Shown in pieces: positions 25,564 to 34,923 of a DNA stretch of 64,000 bases. Numbering within the stretch: the first letter of the stretch is position 1; each line of letters begins with the position of its first letter. Both the position numbers and the translations under genes were made by a program. The stretch lies in contig CALUPH010000002.1 in NCBI GenBank assembly GCA_944322615.1, positions 62,001 to 126,000 of the forward strand, in the 5' to 3' direction. The notes beneath the pieces were generated by a model. The model saw only the letters and a program-made list of their open reading frames with translations, was not told the origin of the DNA and ran no database searches. Source of the DNA: Candidatus Gastranaerophilales bacterium (GTDB lineage Bacteria; Cyanobacteriota; Vampirovibrionia; Gastranaerophilales; Gastranaerophilaceae).

Positions 25564-26370
25564 ATGAGTTACAAAAACGATAGTTATTTAGTTATATCAA
25601 ATAAATATGGGACCTTAAGTGGCGACGCAAAAGCAATGTTATTTGAAACTTATGACCTTTTAAGAGATATAACAGTCAGCGGAAGTGCTTCTGATGGTGC
25701 GGGTTTTGGTACAGCCGGAAGCTTCTTGTGGAAAATCGCAAGTATGATTGCCCCAAGCTCATTTATGTCTACAATGGGTGGCGGAACCGCAATTAATATA
25801 CCTGGGACCTCCTATTGGTCTCCAACCAATTCTACAACAGGAACTACATCTGCTTTTGGAATCGGCTCATTATCTCAATACTCAGGATTTACAGGTGGCG
25901 CAAGTCCAGTTGTACAAGGTTTTGGAACTTCTGGTGAAGTAGGCTACTTAACAGGTGGTGCTTCTTCTTTAACTTCAGTTTCTGAAATCGCAAATTCTGC
26001 AGGAGTAAATGCTCTTGGTTATACCGCAGGTTTAGCTTCAGGTTTTGGTTTTGGTGATAGTTTCTTATTACCTGCTGCCGGTGTTGTTTCAGGATTTGGC
26101 GGTATTTTACAAGCAATGTCTCCTTATTTAGGTGAATTTGGACTTGGTACTACATTAATTGGTAATTTATTACAAGGTACAGCAAGTGCTCCACTAGCTG
26201 CATATCAAAAAGTAACAAGCAGTATTTTAAGTAATGCTGATACTATTCTTCAAAACAAAGTTAAAAATATTGAAACTGTTTGTAAAATGTTAGATGCTCA
26301 AAATGATGTTGTTAAGAAAATGTTGAAAGATGATATTGAAGGTATGAGTGATAAAATTCAAAATATGTAG
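25564..26370 (+). CDS. unknown Gly/Ser/Ala-rich protein, 268 aa
   Basis: No family recognised. The first 40 residues are ordinary (ISNKYGTLSGDAKAMLFET). Residues about 40-215 are strikingly rich in Gly, Ser, Thr, Ala and Phe with repeated GFG, GGAS and SGFG elements, unlike any other protein in the window, and the DNA is less AT-rich there. The last 50 residues form a charged amphipathic helix (QNKVKNIETVCKMLDAQNDV). It lies 59 nt after the MGLAASQ gene, GAGG precedes the ATG by about 9 nt, and a terminator follows, so the two genes are likely one sigma-28-type unit. A secreted or surface role is possible but unproven. Confidence 0.72.
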   Translation: MSYKNDSYLVISNKYGTLSGDAKAMLFETYDLLRDITVSGSASDGAGFGTAGSFLWKIASMIAPSSFMSTMGGGTAINIPGTSYWSPTNSTTGTTSAFGIGSLSQYSGFTGGASPVVQGFGTSGEVGYLTGGASSLTSVSEIANSAGVNALGYTAGLASGFGFGDSFLLPAAGVVSGFGGILQAMSPYLGEFGLGTTLIGNLLQGTASAPLAAYQKVTSSILSNADTILQNKVKNIETVCKMLDAQNDVVKKMLKDDIEGMSDKIQNM

Positions 26371-26402
26371 TTATATTTTCCTTTCCTTATACATACACAA
26401 CC

Positions 26403-26428
26403 GAACCCTCTTCCGAGGGTTCTTTTTT
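26403..26428 (+). terminator. rho-independent terminator
   Basis: Stem GAACCCTC / GAGGGTTC with a TTCC loop and TTTTTT tail, 33 bp after the Gly-rich gene. The T-run is only on the plus strand side. Confidence 0.9.
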
Positions 26429-27983
26429 AATTATTATAATCAAACTTAGACTTTCCTATTTTAATCAATATAAAATCACCGCAATCCTTAATTGAACCAT
26501 TAATTGGATATATAGTCATTCCTAAAGACAGATTCTTTATATATTCAACAAAATCATTATAATCTTGTTCATTATTAATTTCTACCATATCTTTATATGC
26601 TTTTACTTCATAACCTTGCTCTTTCATAAAAGCATATGGTCTATTAACGCATATTTCGGCTTCAAAAGAATCATATCTATCCCAATTAAAAATACTGACA
26701 TTTATTTCTGGGGCTTCAATATAATAATTTCTATTTAATTTTGGATTATCTTTAACCCCAATTATAAGTAATGGCTTATCACCTAACTTCAAAACTTCTT
26801 GATAAAGAGAATATGCAAACATCCTATCATTTTGAAACTTTAAATATTCTGTATAAAATATTCTGTTAAGTTCTTGTATCAACGAGAAAACAACATAGAA
26901 TATTACCACTATACAAATCTTTCTCAATATTTCATTTTTTTTGCATATTTTATATAAAAGAACAAACGATATAGCACAAAAAATATTATATGGAGAATAA
27001 ACTCTATAATAAAAGTCATAATTTCCTGTTGATAAAAAAGGGAGTATTGGCAATAGAAAAACCGCTATACTAATAAAAATCAGATTTCTTTTTTTCTTTA
27101 TTGAATAAACTATCATTATAACAAAAAAAATAAGGCAAGAAATTACGATTACTTGCGATGCTATGTCATATTTGCAAGTTTCTATAAAATTATTTATAAA
27201 CTTTAACATTATATTCTCAAAAGATGTTATAAAAGAATTTAAAGAAGAAAAATCATATTTCATTAATTCATATATTCTTTCTTCTCTATTAAAATTAAAA
27301 ATTTTTCTTAAGGATAATAGAAAACACCAATTAATAAATGCTGTTAAAAAAAACAACAACAATGAAGATAATAATTCTGGATAAACTTTACTTTTATCTT
27401 CATTAACTATTATCTTTAATATAGATATTGTAAAGATAATCATCAAAAAGTATATAAGTCCTGTTTCATAAAATGAAATACTAAAAATCAAAAGTATAAT
27501 TGTATTTATATACTTTCTATAATTATTAGATTGTTCCTTATTATAAAAACTATAAACAGATATAATACTGAGTAAAAAAGATAAAGCATACTCTACATTT
27601 GTATCCATAAAACAATATATAAACCCTATATAGGGGAAAGATAACATTATACAAGAAAATATTATTGAAGCTCTTTCACAAAAAATCTGTGGAAATTTTT
27701 CAGAAAATAACTTAGAGCATAAATTTATAGAAATCATGTATATAAGAACAAAGAAAAATTCTCTCACAAATGGAATATATTCATACGCCATTAATAATTT
27801 TCTTGTCAAAAACAAACCCAATCTATTTACACCAAGTAGTACATAAAAATTAGACCAAGTCCCAAGTATTTCATCATCTACTCCCATAGAAGAATGAGTT
27901 AAAGCAAATCCATAAGAGAGTATAGCTGTTAATATTAATAAAAACCAATAATAAAAACTATTTTTTAACAGTTTTTCTAGCAT
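26427..27983 (-). CDS. polytopic membrane protein, GtrC-like glucosyltransferase (Glucos_trans_II-like)
   Basis: About 518 aa with roughly ten membrane helices in the first 380 residues and a soluble C-terminal part. The first loop carries THSSMGVDDEI, an Asp-Asp element after helix 1 as in GT-C type glycosyltransferases, and the general layout fits the Glucos_trans_II/GtrC group that adds glucose to O-antigen from a lipid carrier. I chose the ATG at 27983, 4 nt after TGAGGA; an upstream ATG at 28016 has no ribosome site. It is convergent with the Gly-rich gene and 55 nt downstream of the GH77-like gene. No GtrA or GtrB partner is adjacent. The family call is from layout and one motif only. 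Confidence 0.6.
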   Translation of the reverse strand: MLEKLLKNSFYYWFLLILTAILSYGFALTHSSMGVDDEILGTWSNFYVLLGVNRLGLFLTRKLLMAYEYIPFVREFFFVLIYMISINLCSKLFSEKFPQIFCERASIIFSCIMLSFPYIGFIYCFMDTNVEYALSFLLSIISVYSFYNKEQSNNYRKYINTIILLIFSISFYETGLIYFLMIIFTISILKIIVNEDKSKVYPELLSSLLLFFLTAFINWCFLLSLRKIFNFNREERIYELMKYDFSSLNSFITSFENIMLKFINNFIETCKYDIASQVIVISCLIFFVIMIVYSIKKKRNLIFISIAVFLLPILPFLSTGNYDFYYRVYSPYNIFCAISFVLLYKICKKNEILRKICIVVIFYVVFSLIQELNRIFYTEYLKFQNDRMFAYSLYQEVLKLGDKPLLIIGVKDNPKLNRNYYIEAPEINVSIFNWDRYDSFEAEICVNRPYAFMKEQGYEVKAYKDMVEINNEQDYNDFVEYIKNLSLGMTIYPINGSIKDCGDFILIKIGKSKFDYNN

Positions 27984-28038
27984 AAAATCCTCACAATTAT
28001 AGCTAAATATTATCAAACAGCTGAAATTAAATCAAATA

Positions 28039-29991
28039 TTAAAGAACTCTTTCTAATTTGCCAGTTTTAAATGCATTATTAGCTTCTTCTTCTGTCATTG
28101 GGCCATTACTTCTTAAAATTTCTGCAGCTTTATTACATTTTTCTATTAATTGACTATCATCTATATTTCTCATACTCAAAGCATTAGAAAGTACTTTGGG
28201 CATATTTAAACCATATCCTTTTGAAAGCTGTGTATAATAAAATCTTTCATAATCGCTTGGAATTCTGACGGTCCAATTATCTTTATCTGATTTTCCAGAT
28301 ATATTTATTCGTTCAGACATACCAAACATATCAGGCAAGGTAAAAAACTGTTTTGCAGATGTAAATATTTCTGCAAATTTAGCAGTTCTAAAATCTTCTT
28401 CGGCTTTTTGCGCTTCTGTTTGTTTTTTATACTCTTTTGCTGAATATTTTAACTTGTTCTCATCTATATTATAATCTCTATGCATTCCATCAAGATGAAG
28501 TTTTCTTTTGCCTGTGTCTTTCGATAAATTAACAAGTGAATCATTATCGTGACACCCGACACCTACATAAAATTTACCATTTTGATAACCTTTTTCTAAA
28601 AACTTTGCAGGTGTCTCGTCATACTCTGCATATGCAGTTGTATATAAATGAGGATATGTATTAAGCGTCATTTCTCTACTCTTACCTGCAGAAATTCCTA
28701 CAAGTTCCAACATTATATTATTCGGATTATTTTCATCAAATTTATCCCCTAACGCATTTTTTGCTGCCGCTTTCATTATGTTAAAAATCGTGAAATTAAT
28801 TTCCGGCAATTTAACTTCTTCATAATTTCCATTAACAGCTTGATATATAAATGGTGTAACAAATTGCCATGCCGCATCCATTCTTATACCATCATATCTT
28901 TTGAAAAATTCTGTATATTTATCATATAAAAATTTACCTACTTCTCCTAATTTAGATAAATCACCATCATCTGTGCATTCACCCAACTTCGTATAATCTA
29001 ATGCCGGAAGCCCCCAAGTTTGAATACAGTTTGTTTCAGGACAACCGGGATCTGGTCCGCCATAATACAAATTTTCTCTAAAACAATCTATATTAGCCCA
29101 CATCTCACCTTGAGAAAATCCAATTAAGCAATCTCCATATAATTTTATATTTTCAGAATTCAAGAAAATTCTGCTCTCTTTCTGTTGCTTTGATGCTATA
29201 AATTGCTTAAAATTCTCAAAACCAATAACTTCTTGGTACTGACTTTTTAATTCTGCAATTCTATTTTGTCGAACAGAATCAGGAATTTCCGAACTATATA
29301 ACATTCTGTCCGTTTCACTCCATTGAGATATGTCAGAAGTCCCATAATGAACTATTAATGCTTCATAAAGAGCATTTTTATCTAGCCAAGAAGAATTCTC
29401 TTTTTGGAAGCTCATAAATTCATTGTATAAACTTACCGCTTCAGGTTTTTCTGCTTCAAATGCTACTTTATAATTTTCATATGCTTTCTTTAATAGTTTT
29501 TCTTGTATTCCATCTTCTTTTTTAGAACCAAGTACATATTCATAATCGGTCTTATATTCCCTTGTAATTTTATCTCGAGGATATTCTTCTGCTGCTTTTT
29601 TTATATCATCCGATGAAAGAATATTTGCATATTCCTTTTTTGTAAGCTTCTTTAAATCTATAATATGATCACCAAATGCATAATTTGTGCCTGAATAAGG
29701 GGAAGCATTGTTTTGGGTAATTTTACCTTGTGGCTGCAGTTGAATTGATGTTATGCCGGTCATTGACTTTAAAAAAGACATAAAATTTTTCAAAGAATCT
29801 GAAAATGTTGTACCTATACCTGTATTATATCCTTTTTCTGATGGTGTATTAAAATCAAAAACAATTGCGGTTGTATCTTGTATTTGTAAAGCGTCTTTTG
29901 CCTCATTGATTAATTCAACATATGCTTTCTTTTCTTCCGTAGTAAAAGCTCTTCCAAAATTTTGATTTGGTATTATCGGATTTATACGCAT
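28039..29991 (-). CDS. GH77-like 4-alpha-glucanotransferase, divergent, with N-terminal signature
   Basis: Conserved GH77 elements can be placed in order: ASPYSGTNYAFGDHIIDL (near 95), LYGDCLIGFSQGEMWA (near 287), IQTWGLPALDY (near 335), YDGIRMDAAW with the nucleophile Asp (near 372), LELVG with the likely acid/base Glu (near 428), and GCHDNDSLVNL (near 488). Classical enzymes (amylomaltase, MalQ) move glucan chains between maltodextrins. Here the motifs deviate from textbook forms (RMDAAW rather than RIDH), and a lysine-rich insert separates the first two. The N-terminus MRINPIIPNQNFGRAF is the lineage signature, not a GH77 feature. The Shine-Dalgarno is AGAGGA. Family confidence is good; activity is less certain. 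Confidence 0.8.
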   Translation of the reverse strand: MRINPIIPNQNFGRAFTTEEKKAYVELINEAKDALQIQDTTAIVFDFNTPSEKGYNTGIGTTFSDSLKNFMSFLKSMTGITSIQLQPQGKITQNNASPYSGTNYAFGDHIIDLKKLTKKEYANILSSDDIKKAAEEYPRDKITREYKTDYEYVLGSKKEDGIQEKLLKKAYENYKVAFEAEKPEAVSLYNEFMSFQKENSSWLDKNALYEALIVHYGTSDISQWSETDRMLYSSEIPDSVRQNRIAELKSQYQEVIGFENFKQFIASKQQKESRIFLNSENIKLYGDCLIGFSQGEMWANIDCFRENLYYGGPDPGCPETNCIQTWGLPALDYTKLGECTDDGDLSKLGEVGKFLYDKYTEFFKRYDGIRMDAAWQFVTPFIYQAVNGNYEEVKLPEINFTIFNIMKAAAKNALGDKFDENNPNNIMLELVGISAGKSREMTLNTYPHLYTTAYAEYDETPAKFLEKGYQNGKFYVGVGCHDNDSLVNLSKDTGKRKLHLDGMHRDYNIDENKLKYSAKEYKKQTEAQKAEEDFRTAKFAEIFTSAKQFFTLPDMFGMSERINISGKSDKDNWTVRIPSDYERFYYTQLSKGYGLNMPKVLSNALSMRNIDDSQLIEKCNKAAEILRSNGPMTEEEANNAFKTGKLERVL

Positions 29992-30111
29992 AAACTTCCT
30001 CTTATTACTTACAATAGTTTAAAAATACTAAACAAATAATTTGTTATTTTTATAGAATTTATTTACAATTTAAAAATATAATCTAAGTTTTTGGAATAGT
30101 GGCTTTTTGAT

Positions 30112-30531
30112 ATGAAAAAAATAATACAATTAATTATTTATTTAGCTTTCTCTATTATCATAATTTTTTCAATAATTGAAAATGATAATGATACTGAAAA
30201 TGTAATCAAATCAAACTCAAACAAAAAACTAACAGAAAAAGATTATGTAAATATGTACTGCACTGGCATAAAAGAATATGTTTTAGAAGATAGAACAAGA
30301 GTTGACTGCTTAACGGATGAATATGCTATTGAATTTGATTATGCAAAAAAATGGGCAGAAAGCATTGGTCAATCTTTGTATTATTCTAAAAAGACAGGGA
30401 AAAAACCGGCAGTTGCAATTATTACAAATGGAGAAAACGATTTAAAATACATACAAAGAATTAAAGAGACGGATGAAAAAATTACAATTTTTGAGATTCC
30501 GGCCAATATCGTAAAAAATAAAAAAGAATAA
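30112..30531 (+). CDS. membrane-anchored small PD-(D/E)XK-like protein
   Basis: Residues 4-22 form a hydrophobic N-terminal helix (anchor or uncleaved signal). The compact domain after residue 40 matches a small conserved bacterial family and shows a PD-(D/E)XK-like pattern: E55, D65, E74 with nearby K79/K80 (DEYAIEFDYAKKW), and a Q87-x3-Y91 element as in RecB-type nucleases. If active it would cut nucleic acid outside the cytoplasm, perhaps for salvage or competence; catalysis is not proven. It is divergent from the GH77-like gene and ends in a bidirectional terminator shared with the M29 peptidase gene. Confidence 0.6.
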   Translation: MKKIIQLIIYLAFSIIIIFSIIENDNDTENVIKSNSNKKLTEKDYVNMYCTGIKEYVLEDRTRVDCLTDEYAIEFDYAKKWAESIGQSLYYSKKTGKKPAVAIITNGENDLKYIQRIKETDEKITIFEIPANIVKNKKE

Positions 30532-30534
30532 AAG

Positions 30535-30567
30535 AAGAGGATGAATTTTCATCCTCTTTAATTTTTT
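30535..30567. terminator. bidirectional rho-independent terminator
   Basis: AAGAGGATGAA pairs with TTCATCCTCTT; T-rich tails follow on both strands. It closes the small gene on the plus strand and the M29 peptidase gene on the minus strand. Confidence 0.9.
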
Positions 30568-31669
30568 ATATTAAAAATTTTCCATTTTCATAAATAAGTT
30601 CATCATCAGCAAAAATTTGACCGCCATTTTTCATATTTTTAATCAAATCCCAATGCAAACCTGAAACATTCTTTCCACCCGTATCCGGATAAGAAGCCCC
30701 AACTGCCATATGGATTGAACCACCTATTTTTTCATCAAATAATATATTTCCGGTTACATCTTGAATCATATCATTTGTGCCTATTGCTATTTCACCGACA
30801 AATCTAGAACCTTCATCCATATCAAGCATATTATTCAAAAAGTCTTCACCTTTTTCTGCTTTTGCATCAACAACTTTTCCGTCTTTTAATGTTAAAAGAA
30901 CTTTTTGTGCTTCATTTCCTCGGTACAATTGAGGAAAATCAAAATATATTTGCCCATTTGCACTATCTTCAACCGGAGAAGTATAAACTTCACCATCAGG
31001 GAAGTTACACTCGCCGGCACAACTTTTCCATATTCTGCCTGCTACATTAAAGGTTATATCTGTTTTATCTCCAACAATTCTAATTTTTGATTTTTTATTG
31101 AGATAATCAGCTATTTTTTCCTGTTTTTCTCCAATTTCAATCCATTTTGAAACAGGATCTTCTTCATGTAAATAACAAGATTTTATCAAGAATTCAGTAT
31201 ATTCCTCTAATGACATCTTTGCTTCTTGAGCCAAAGCATTAGTAGGAAAATCGGCAATGACCCATTTCAATTCCCCATCAGCGGCACGTTTTAGCATTTT
31301 TTCAGACAAATGTTTCATTACACTTGAACGCTTTGCCAACTTTTTAGAATCTAATCTTTCCATATTTTTCAAATTTAATAGTGCACCAATAGATATAAGA
31401 TTTTTAGCCTTTTCATATTCTATTTCTGTCATTGGATCAATATATTCAAGCTGTTCATCCGTTGCATTCTTGATGTATACTTCATTTAAACCTTCTACCC
31501 CCATTCTGACAACAGGGTATGCTCCTTTTAAAAGAACTTGTTTATAGATTTCTTTTACTAAAGGTTGAGAAAGGTATGAATCTGTTCTTATTATTGTAAG
31601 TTCACCTTTTTGAACTTTAACGGAATAATCAACAAGAACTTTGGCATATTTTTCCCATAATTTATTCAT
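30566..31669 (-). CDS. M29-family aminopeptidase
   Basis: M29 enzymes (AmpS, PepS, aminopeptidase T) are cytoplasmic two-metal peptidases. The length of 367 aa and the C-terminal half are typical: GECNFPDGEVYTSPVEDSAN (near 218, first metal Glu), SRFVGEIAIG (near 290, second Glu), GSIHMAVGASYPDTGGKN (near 316, His) and SGLHWDLI (near 339, His and Asp). The start follows the lpxA stop by 3 nt with GAGGT upstream, so it is the last gene of the lpxD-lpxC-fabZ-lpxA unit; a functional link to lipid A synthesis is not obvious. Confidence 0.92.
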   Translation of the reverse strand: MNKLWEKYAKVLVDYSVKVQKGELTIIRTDSYLSQPLVKEIYKQVLLKGAYPVVRMGVEGLNEVYIKNATDEQLEYIDPMTEIEYEKAKNLISIGALLNLKNMERLDSKKLAKRSSVMKHLSEKMLKRAADGELKWVIADFPTNALAQEAKMSLEEYTEFLIKSCYLHEEDPVSKWIEIGEKQEKIADYLNKKSKIRIVGDKTDITFNVAGRIWKSCAGECNFPDGEVYTSPVEDSANGQIYFDFPQLYRGNEAQKVLLTLKDGKVVDAKAEKGEDFLNNMLDMDEGSRFVGEIAIGTNDMIQDVTGNILFDEKIGGSIHMAVGASYPDTGGKNVSGLHWDLIKNMKNGGQIFADDELIYENGKFLI

Positions 31670-31671
31670 CT

Positions 31672-32475
31672 TTATACCTCTTCATCAGGCAAATCATTGC
31701 ATCTTGAAAGATAAATACCTCTTTTAGATGTCTTTATAAACTCTGCAAGCCTCATAACATTCTTATCGTCTGCATACTGCTCTTCAAGTATTTTGACAAC
31801 TTCAGAAAGCAGATAAGTTCTCGACTGAATCAATTTATAGGCATTTCTTATATTTTTTCTTTCCTGCGGAGTAAACCCACGTCTTTTTAAGCCAATAGTG
31901 TTAGGTCCGTGCATAATTGCAGGACGACCATCTGCCTTGCAGAAAGGCGGTAAGTCCATTCTTGCAGCTGAGAAACCTGAAACAATTACATATTCACCTA
32001 TTCTAACATTTTGGTGATATACGCTCATTCCGCCAAGAAATGCACCTTTCCCAACATGACAGTGCCCACCGATTGTTGCAAGGTTCGCAAAAATTGCTTC
32101 ATCTTCAACAACACAGTTATGCGCAACATGCGATGATGCCATAAACAAACATTTATCACCAACTTTTGTTACTGCGCCATCTTCACCTGCACCACGATTA
32201 ATTGTTACATATTCTTTTATTATACAATTTTTACCAATTACAGCCTTTGTCTTTTGACCTTTATAGCTTAAATCTTGAGGAGCTGTACCTAAACTTGCGA
32301 ATGGAGATATTAAAGTACCGTCACCAATTTCGCAGCACTCTAAATATGCATTTGCCATTACTTTAACATTTTCACCTAATACAACATCTTCACCTATTAC
32401 TACATTAGGTCCGATTTCACAACTTGCAGGAATTACTGCATTATCTGCGATTATTGCGGTTTTATGAATAGCCAT
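31672..32475 (-). CDS. lpxA: UDP-N-acetylglucosamine acyltransferase LpxA
   Basis: LpxA adds the first acyl chain to UDP-GlcNAc in lipid A synthesis. About ten hexapeptide repeats make a left-handed beta-helix (CEIGPNVVIGEDVVLGENV and onwards). The catalytic His is in SSHVAHNCVV (near 115-120), and the helical C-terminal domain includes GLKRRGFTPQERKNIRNAYK. 267 aa is usual. The Shine-Dalgarno is CAGGAG. The gene follows fabZ by 18 nt, the order lpxC-fabZ-lpxA being that of cyanobacteria and proteobacteria alike. Confidence 0.96.
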   Translation of the reverse strand: MAIHKTAIIADNAVIPASCEIGPNVVIGEDVVLGENVKVMANAYLECCEIGDGTLISPFASLGTAPQDLSYKGQKTKAVIGKNCIIKEYVTINRGAGEDGAVTKVGDKCLFMASSHVAHNCVVEDEAIFANLATIGGHCHVGKGAFLGGMSVYHQNVRIGEYVIVSGFSAARMDLPPFCKADGRPAIMHGPNTIGLKRRGFTPQERKNIRNAYKLIQSRTYLLSEVVKILEEQYADDKNVMRLAEFIKTSKRGIYLSRCNDLPDEEV

Positions 32476-32493
32476 ATTTTATCTCCTGACTTT

Positions 32494-32964
32494 TTATTTT
32501 TTATCTATTACTGAAAACATTAAATCTGCTTCAACAGCTAAGTGTCCATCAACTGAACCTTTTGCATGAACTTTAACTAATGGTCCTTTTATTTTTACAA
32601 CTTCGGTTTCAATATCGAACCTATCACCAGGGACTACTTGTCTTCTAAATCTTACACCATCAACTCCCGCATACAAGAATAATTTATTTCTATATTGCGG
32701 CAACGGAGCCAATGCACCTGCTGACATTTGTGCCATCGCTTCAAGTTGTAATACTCCAGGCATAACAGGAACGCCAGGGAAATGTCCGCAGAAGAATTCT
32801 TCATTTATTGTAAGATTTTTATAACCTTTACAATATTTTCCCAATACACATTCTGTAACCCTATCTACTAATATAAAAGGATATCTGTGCGGAATTAACT
32901 CCATTATTTGATTAATATCAAGAGTTATTATTTCACCTTCTTTTAATACTTTCTCCTCTGCCAT
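32494..32964 (-). CDS. fabZ: 3-hydroxyacyl-ACP dehydratase FabZ
   Basis: FabZ dehydrates beta-hydroxyacyl-ACP in fatty-acid elongation and competes with LpxA/LpxD for the same acyl-ACP pool. The hot-dog fold motifs are intact: PHRYPFILVDRV with the catalytic His (near 26), and GHFPGVPVMPGVLQLEAMAQ with the Glu (near 73). 156 aa with the usual N-terminal extension. The ATG overlaps the lpxC stop (TAATG), with GGAGG upstream, so translation is coupled. Confidence 0.97.
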   Translation of the reverse strand: MAEEKVLKEGEIITLDINQIMELIPHRYPFILVDRVTECVLGKYCKGYKNLTINEEFFCGHFPGVPVMPGVLQLEAMAQMSAGALAPLPQYRNKLFLYAGVDGVRFRRQVVPGDRFDIETEVVKIKGPLVKVHAKGSVDGHLAVEADLMFSVIDKK

Positions 32965-33770
32965 TATTCCTCCGTAATATACTTATCTTTTAAATCTTTT
33001 GCAACTATTGTATGAACTGTGTGTCCTGCCTCTTTTACTATTATTTCTGCTTTTGAGTTCAAAATATTAAAACCAGCCAAATAAAAGTCACCTATCAAAT
33101 CAAGTATTTTATGTTTTATTGGTTCATATTCTGATTTCAATTCAGCAGTATAACCATCTTCAGTAAGACCTAATGTATTTTCTATACTTGCACCTCTCGC
33201 ATAACCTGCTTTTTGAAGCATTTCCAGTTCATTTAAATAGCCAAATGTTCTTGCTTCAATAATTTCTGATAACTTTTCCATATTTAAAGCTACCCACCTG
33301 TTTGATAAATCTTTATGTCTAAAATTCACACTATAAGTAACATTAAGGTCTTCAGACGGCAATACAACCAAATGAGTTTTTCCGTTTAAATAGCTCAAAG
33401 GTTCTTTTATCTTGTATTTTTTACAATCCGGATTTTCAATTCCGACATTATTGAATGCTTCTACCCACTCTTTAGAACCACCATCTAAAATTGGTAACTC
33501 ATAATGAGATAAATAAACATCTAATGAATCAATCTTGCAAATTGCACAAGCTGCCATAAAATGCTCTATCAACATAACTTTAATTTCATTATTACCAATT
33601 ACGGTACAATGTTCAGTTGATACTACGTTATCTATATTTGCATCAATGGTTTTCCCGTTAAAATGGAAACGCAAACCTTTTTTATCAGAAGGACACACTC
33701 TTGCTTCTGATTCGACACCTGTCATTAGCGCAACTGATTTTAAAATTACTTCTTGTTTTATTGTAGACAT
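32964..33770 (-). CDS. lpxC: UDP-3-O-acyl-N-acetylglucosamine deacetylase LpxC
   Basis: This is the committed zinc-dependent deacetylase of lipid A synthesis. Zinc ligands are in IEHFMAA (His about 70) and PIKHKILDLIGDFYLAG (His and Asp near 220), with a further conserved GHTVHTIVAK at the C-terminus. The protein has 268 residues, somewhat shorter than E. coli LpxC (305). The Shine-Dalgarno is AAGGA. It sits 3 nt after lpxD in a tight four-gene lipid A/fatty-acid operon. Confidence 0.96.
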   Translation of the reverse strand: MSTIKQEVILKSVALMTGVESEARVCPSDKKGLRFHFNGKTIDANIDNVVSTEHCTVIGNNEIKVMLIEHFMAACAICKIDSLDVYLSHYELPILDGGSKEWVEAFNNVGIENPDCKKYKIKEPLSYLNGKTHLVVLPSEDLNVTYSVNFRHKDLSNRWVALNMEKLSEIIEARTFGYLNELEMLQKAGYARGASIENTLGLTEDGYTAELKSEYEPIKHKILDLIGDFYLAGFNILNSKAEIIVKEAGHTVHTIVAKDLKDKYITEE

Positions 33771-33773
33771 TAA

Positions 33774-34862
33774 CTAATCCTTCAAAAGATGCTCATACTG
33801 TTTGAATTTATTAACCAAATCTTCTGCTTTTTTCATTGTTTTCATTTGTTTAATAAAATCTTTTCTTGGCATTGCTGGAGCCCCAATAAGGATTTGCTTT
33901 TCCGGGAAACTTCTTGTAACTCCGGCTTGCGCCATGATAATAGTGTCACTGCCAATCTCAATATGATCAGCCATGCCCACTTGACCGGCTATAACTACGC
34001 GGTCACCAATTTTACAACTTCCTGCAATTCCGACTTGAGATACAATCATACATCCCTTGCCTATTTTGCAGTTATGACCTATTTGAACCAAATTATCTAT
34101 TTTAGTTTGTTCACCAATTACGGTATTTTCAATAGTACCTTTATCAATACAAGTATTTGCACCGATTTCGACGTCATCGCCTATAACAACGGAACCAACT
34201 GAAGGTATTTTATAAATTTTTTGGTCTGTATTATCTTCTTTTACTTTACCTTCTTCCCTTGCATTTTCTACATTATTAGGATTTTCAGTAACGAAACTAA
34301 AACCATCCGCAGCTATACTTACACCGTGCTGAAGGATAACTCTATTTCCAATAATTGCATTATCACCAATATTACATCCAGCATGGAACAGACAATTTTC
34401 GCCTATTTGAACACTTCTGCCAACATATACATTGGCAAGGATTTTAGAATTTTTACCAATTGATACATTTCTTGATATAACTACATTCGGACCAATTGAA
34501 ACATTTTCACCGAGTTTTGCCGTAGGGTGAACCGTTGCTGTAGGATGAATACCGGGAGTTGATTCAGGAGGCATATAAAACAAATGCAATAATTTCATCA
34601 TTGCAAGACGAGGTCTTTCTGCTTCTATTGTAGAAATCAATTCAGAAGTTACGCCTATAGGAACTAAAGCAGCCTTAGCCTTTGTTTTTGACAAATTTTC
34701 AATTTCATCTTCATTCAATGCTAATGCCAATGTATTTTCATCCGCTAGTAAAGGCGGTCCTAATCTTGATATTTTTACGTCTTCTAACTTTGTTAAAATA
34801 CCACCGACAATTTGTGATATTTCTTCAAGTGAATATTCTGTCATCTTATCTATATCCCTCAT
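33774..34862 (-). CDS. lpxD: UDP-3-O-acylglucosamine N-acyltransferase LpxD
   Basis: LpxD adds the second acyl chain in lipid A synthesis. An N-terminal uridine-binding domain (about 1-90) is followed by a long left-handed beta-helix of hexapeptide repeats and a helical C-terminus. The catalytic His lies in [14 protein letters not shown] (near 236). Residues about 200-216 ([17 protein letters not shown]) are an acidic/basic insertion in a loop of the helix. I chose the ATG at 34862 with GAGGG 7 nt upstream; the longer reading from 34913 has no ribosome site. First gene of the operon. Confidence 0.95.
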   Translation of the reverse strand: MRDIDKMTEYSLEEISQIVGGILTKLEDVKISRLGPPLLADENTLALALNEDEIENLSKTKAKAALVPIGVTSELISTIEAERPRLAMMKLLHLFYMPPESTPGIHPTATVHPTAKLGENVSIGPNVVISRNVSIGKNSKILANVYVGRSVQIGENCLFHAGCNIGDNAIIGNRVILQHGVSIAADGFSFVTENPNNVENAREEGKVKEDNTDQKIYKIPSVGSVVIGDDVEIGANTCIDKGTIENTVIGEQTKIDNLVQIGHNCKIGKGCMIVSQVGIAGSCKIGDRVVIAGQVGMADHIEIGSDTIIMAQAGVTRSFPEKQILIGAPAMPRKDFIKQMKTMKKAEDLVNKFKQYEHLLKD

Positions 34863-34923
34863 TATAATTCCCTCTATTGCATATATATTGTAATACTTTG
34901 CAAGAAAAAACACAAATAATTAA

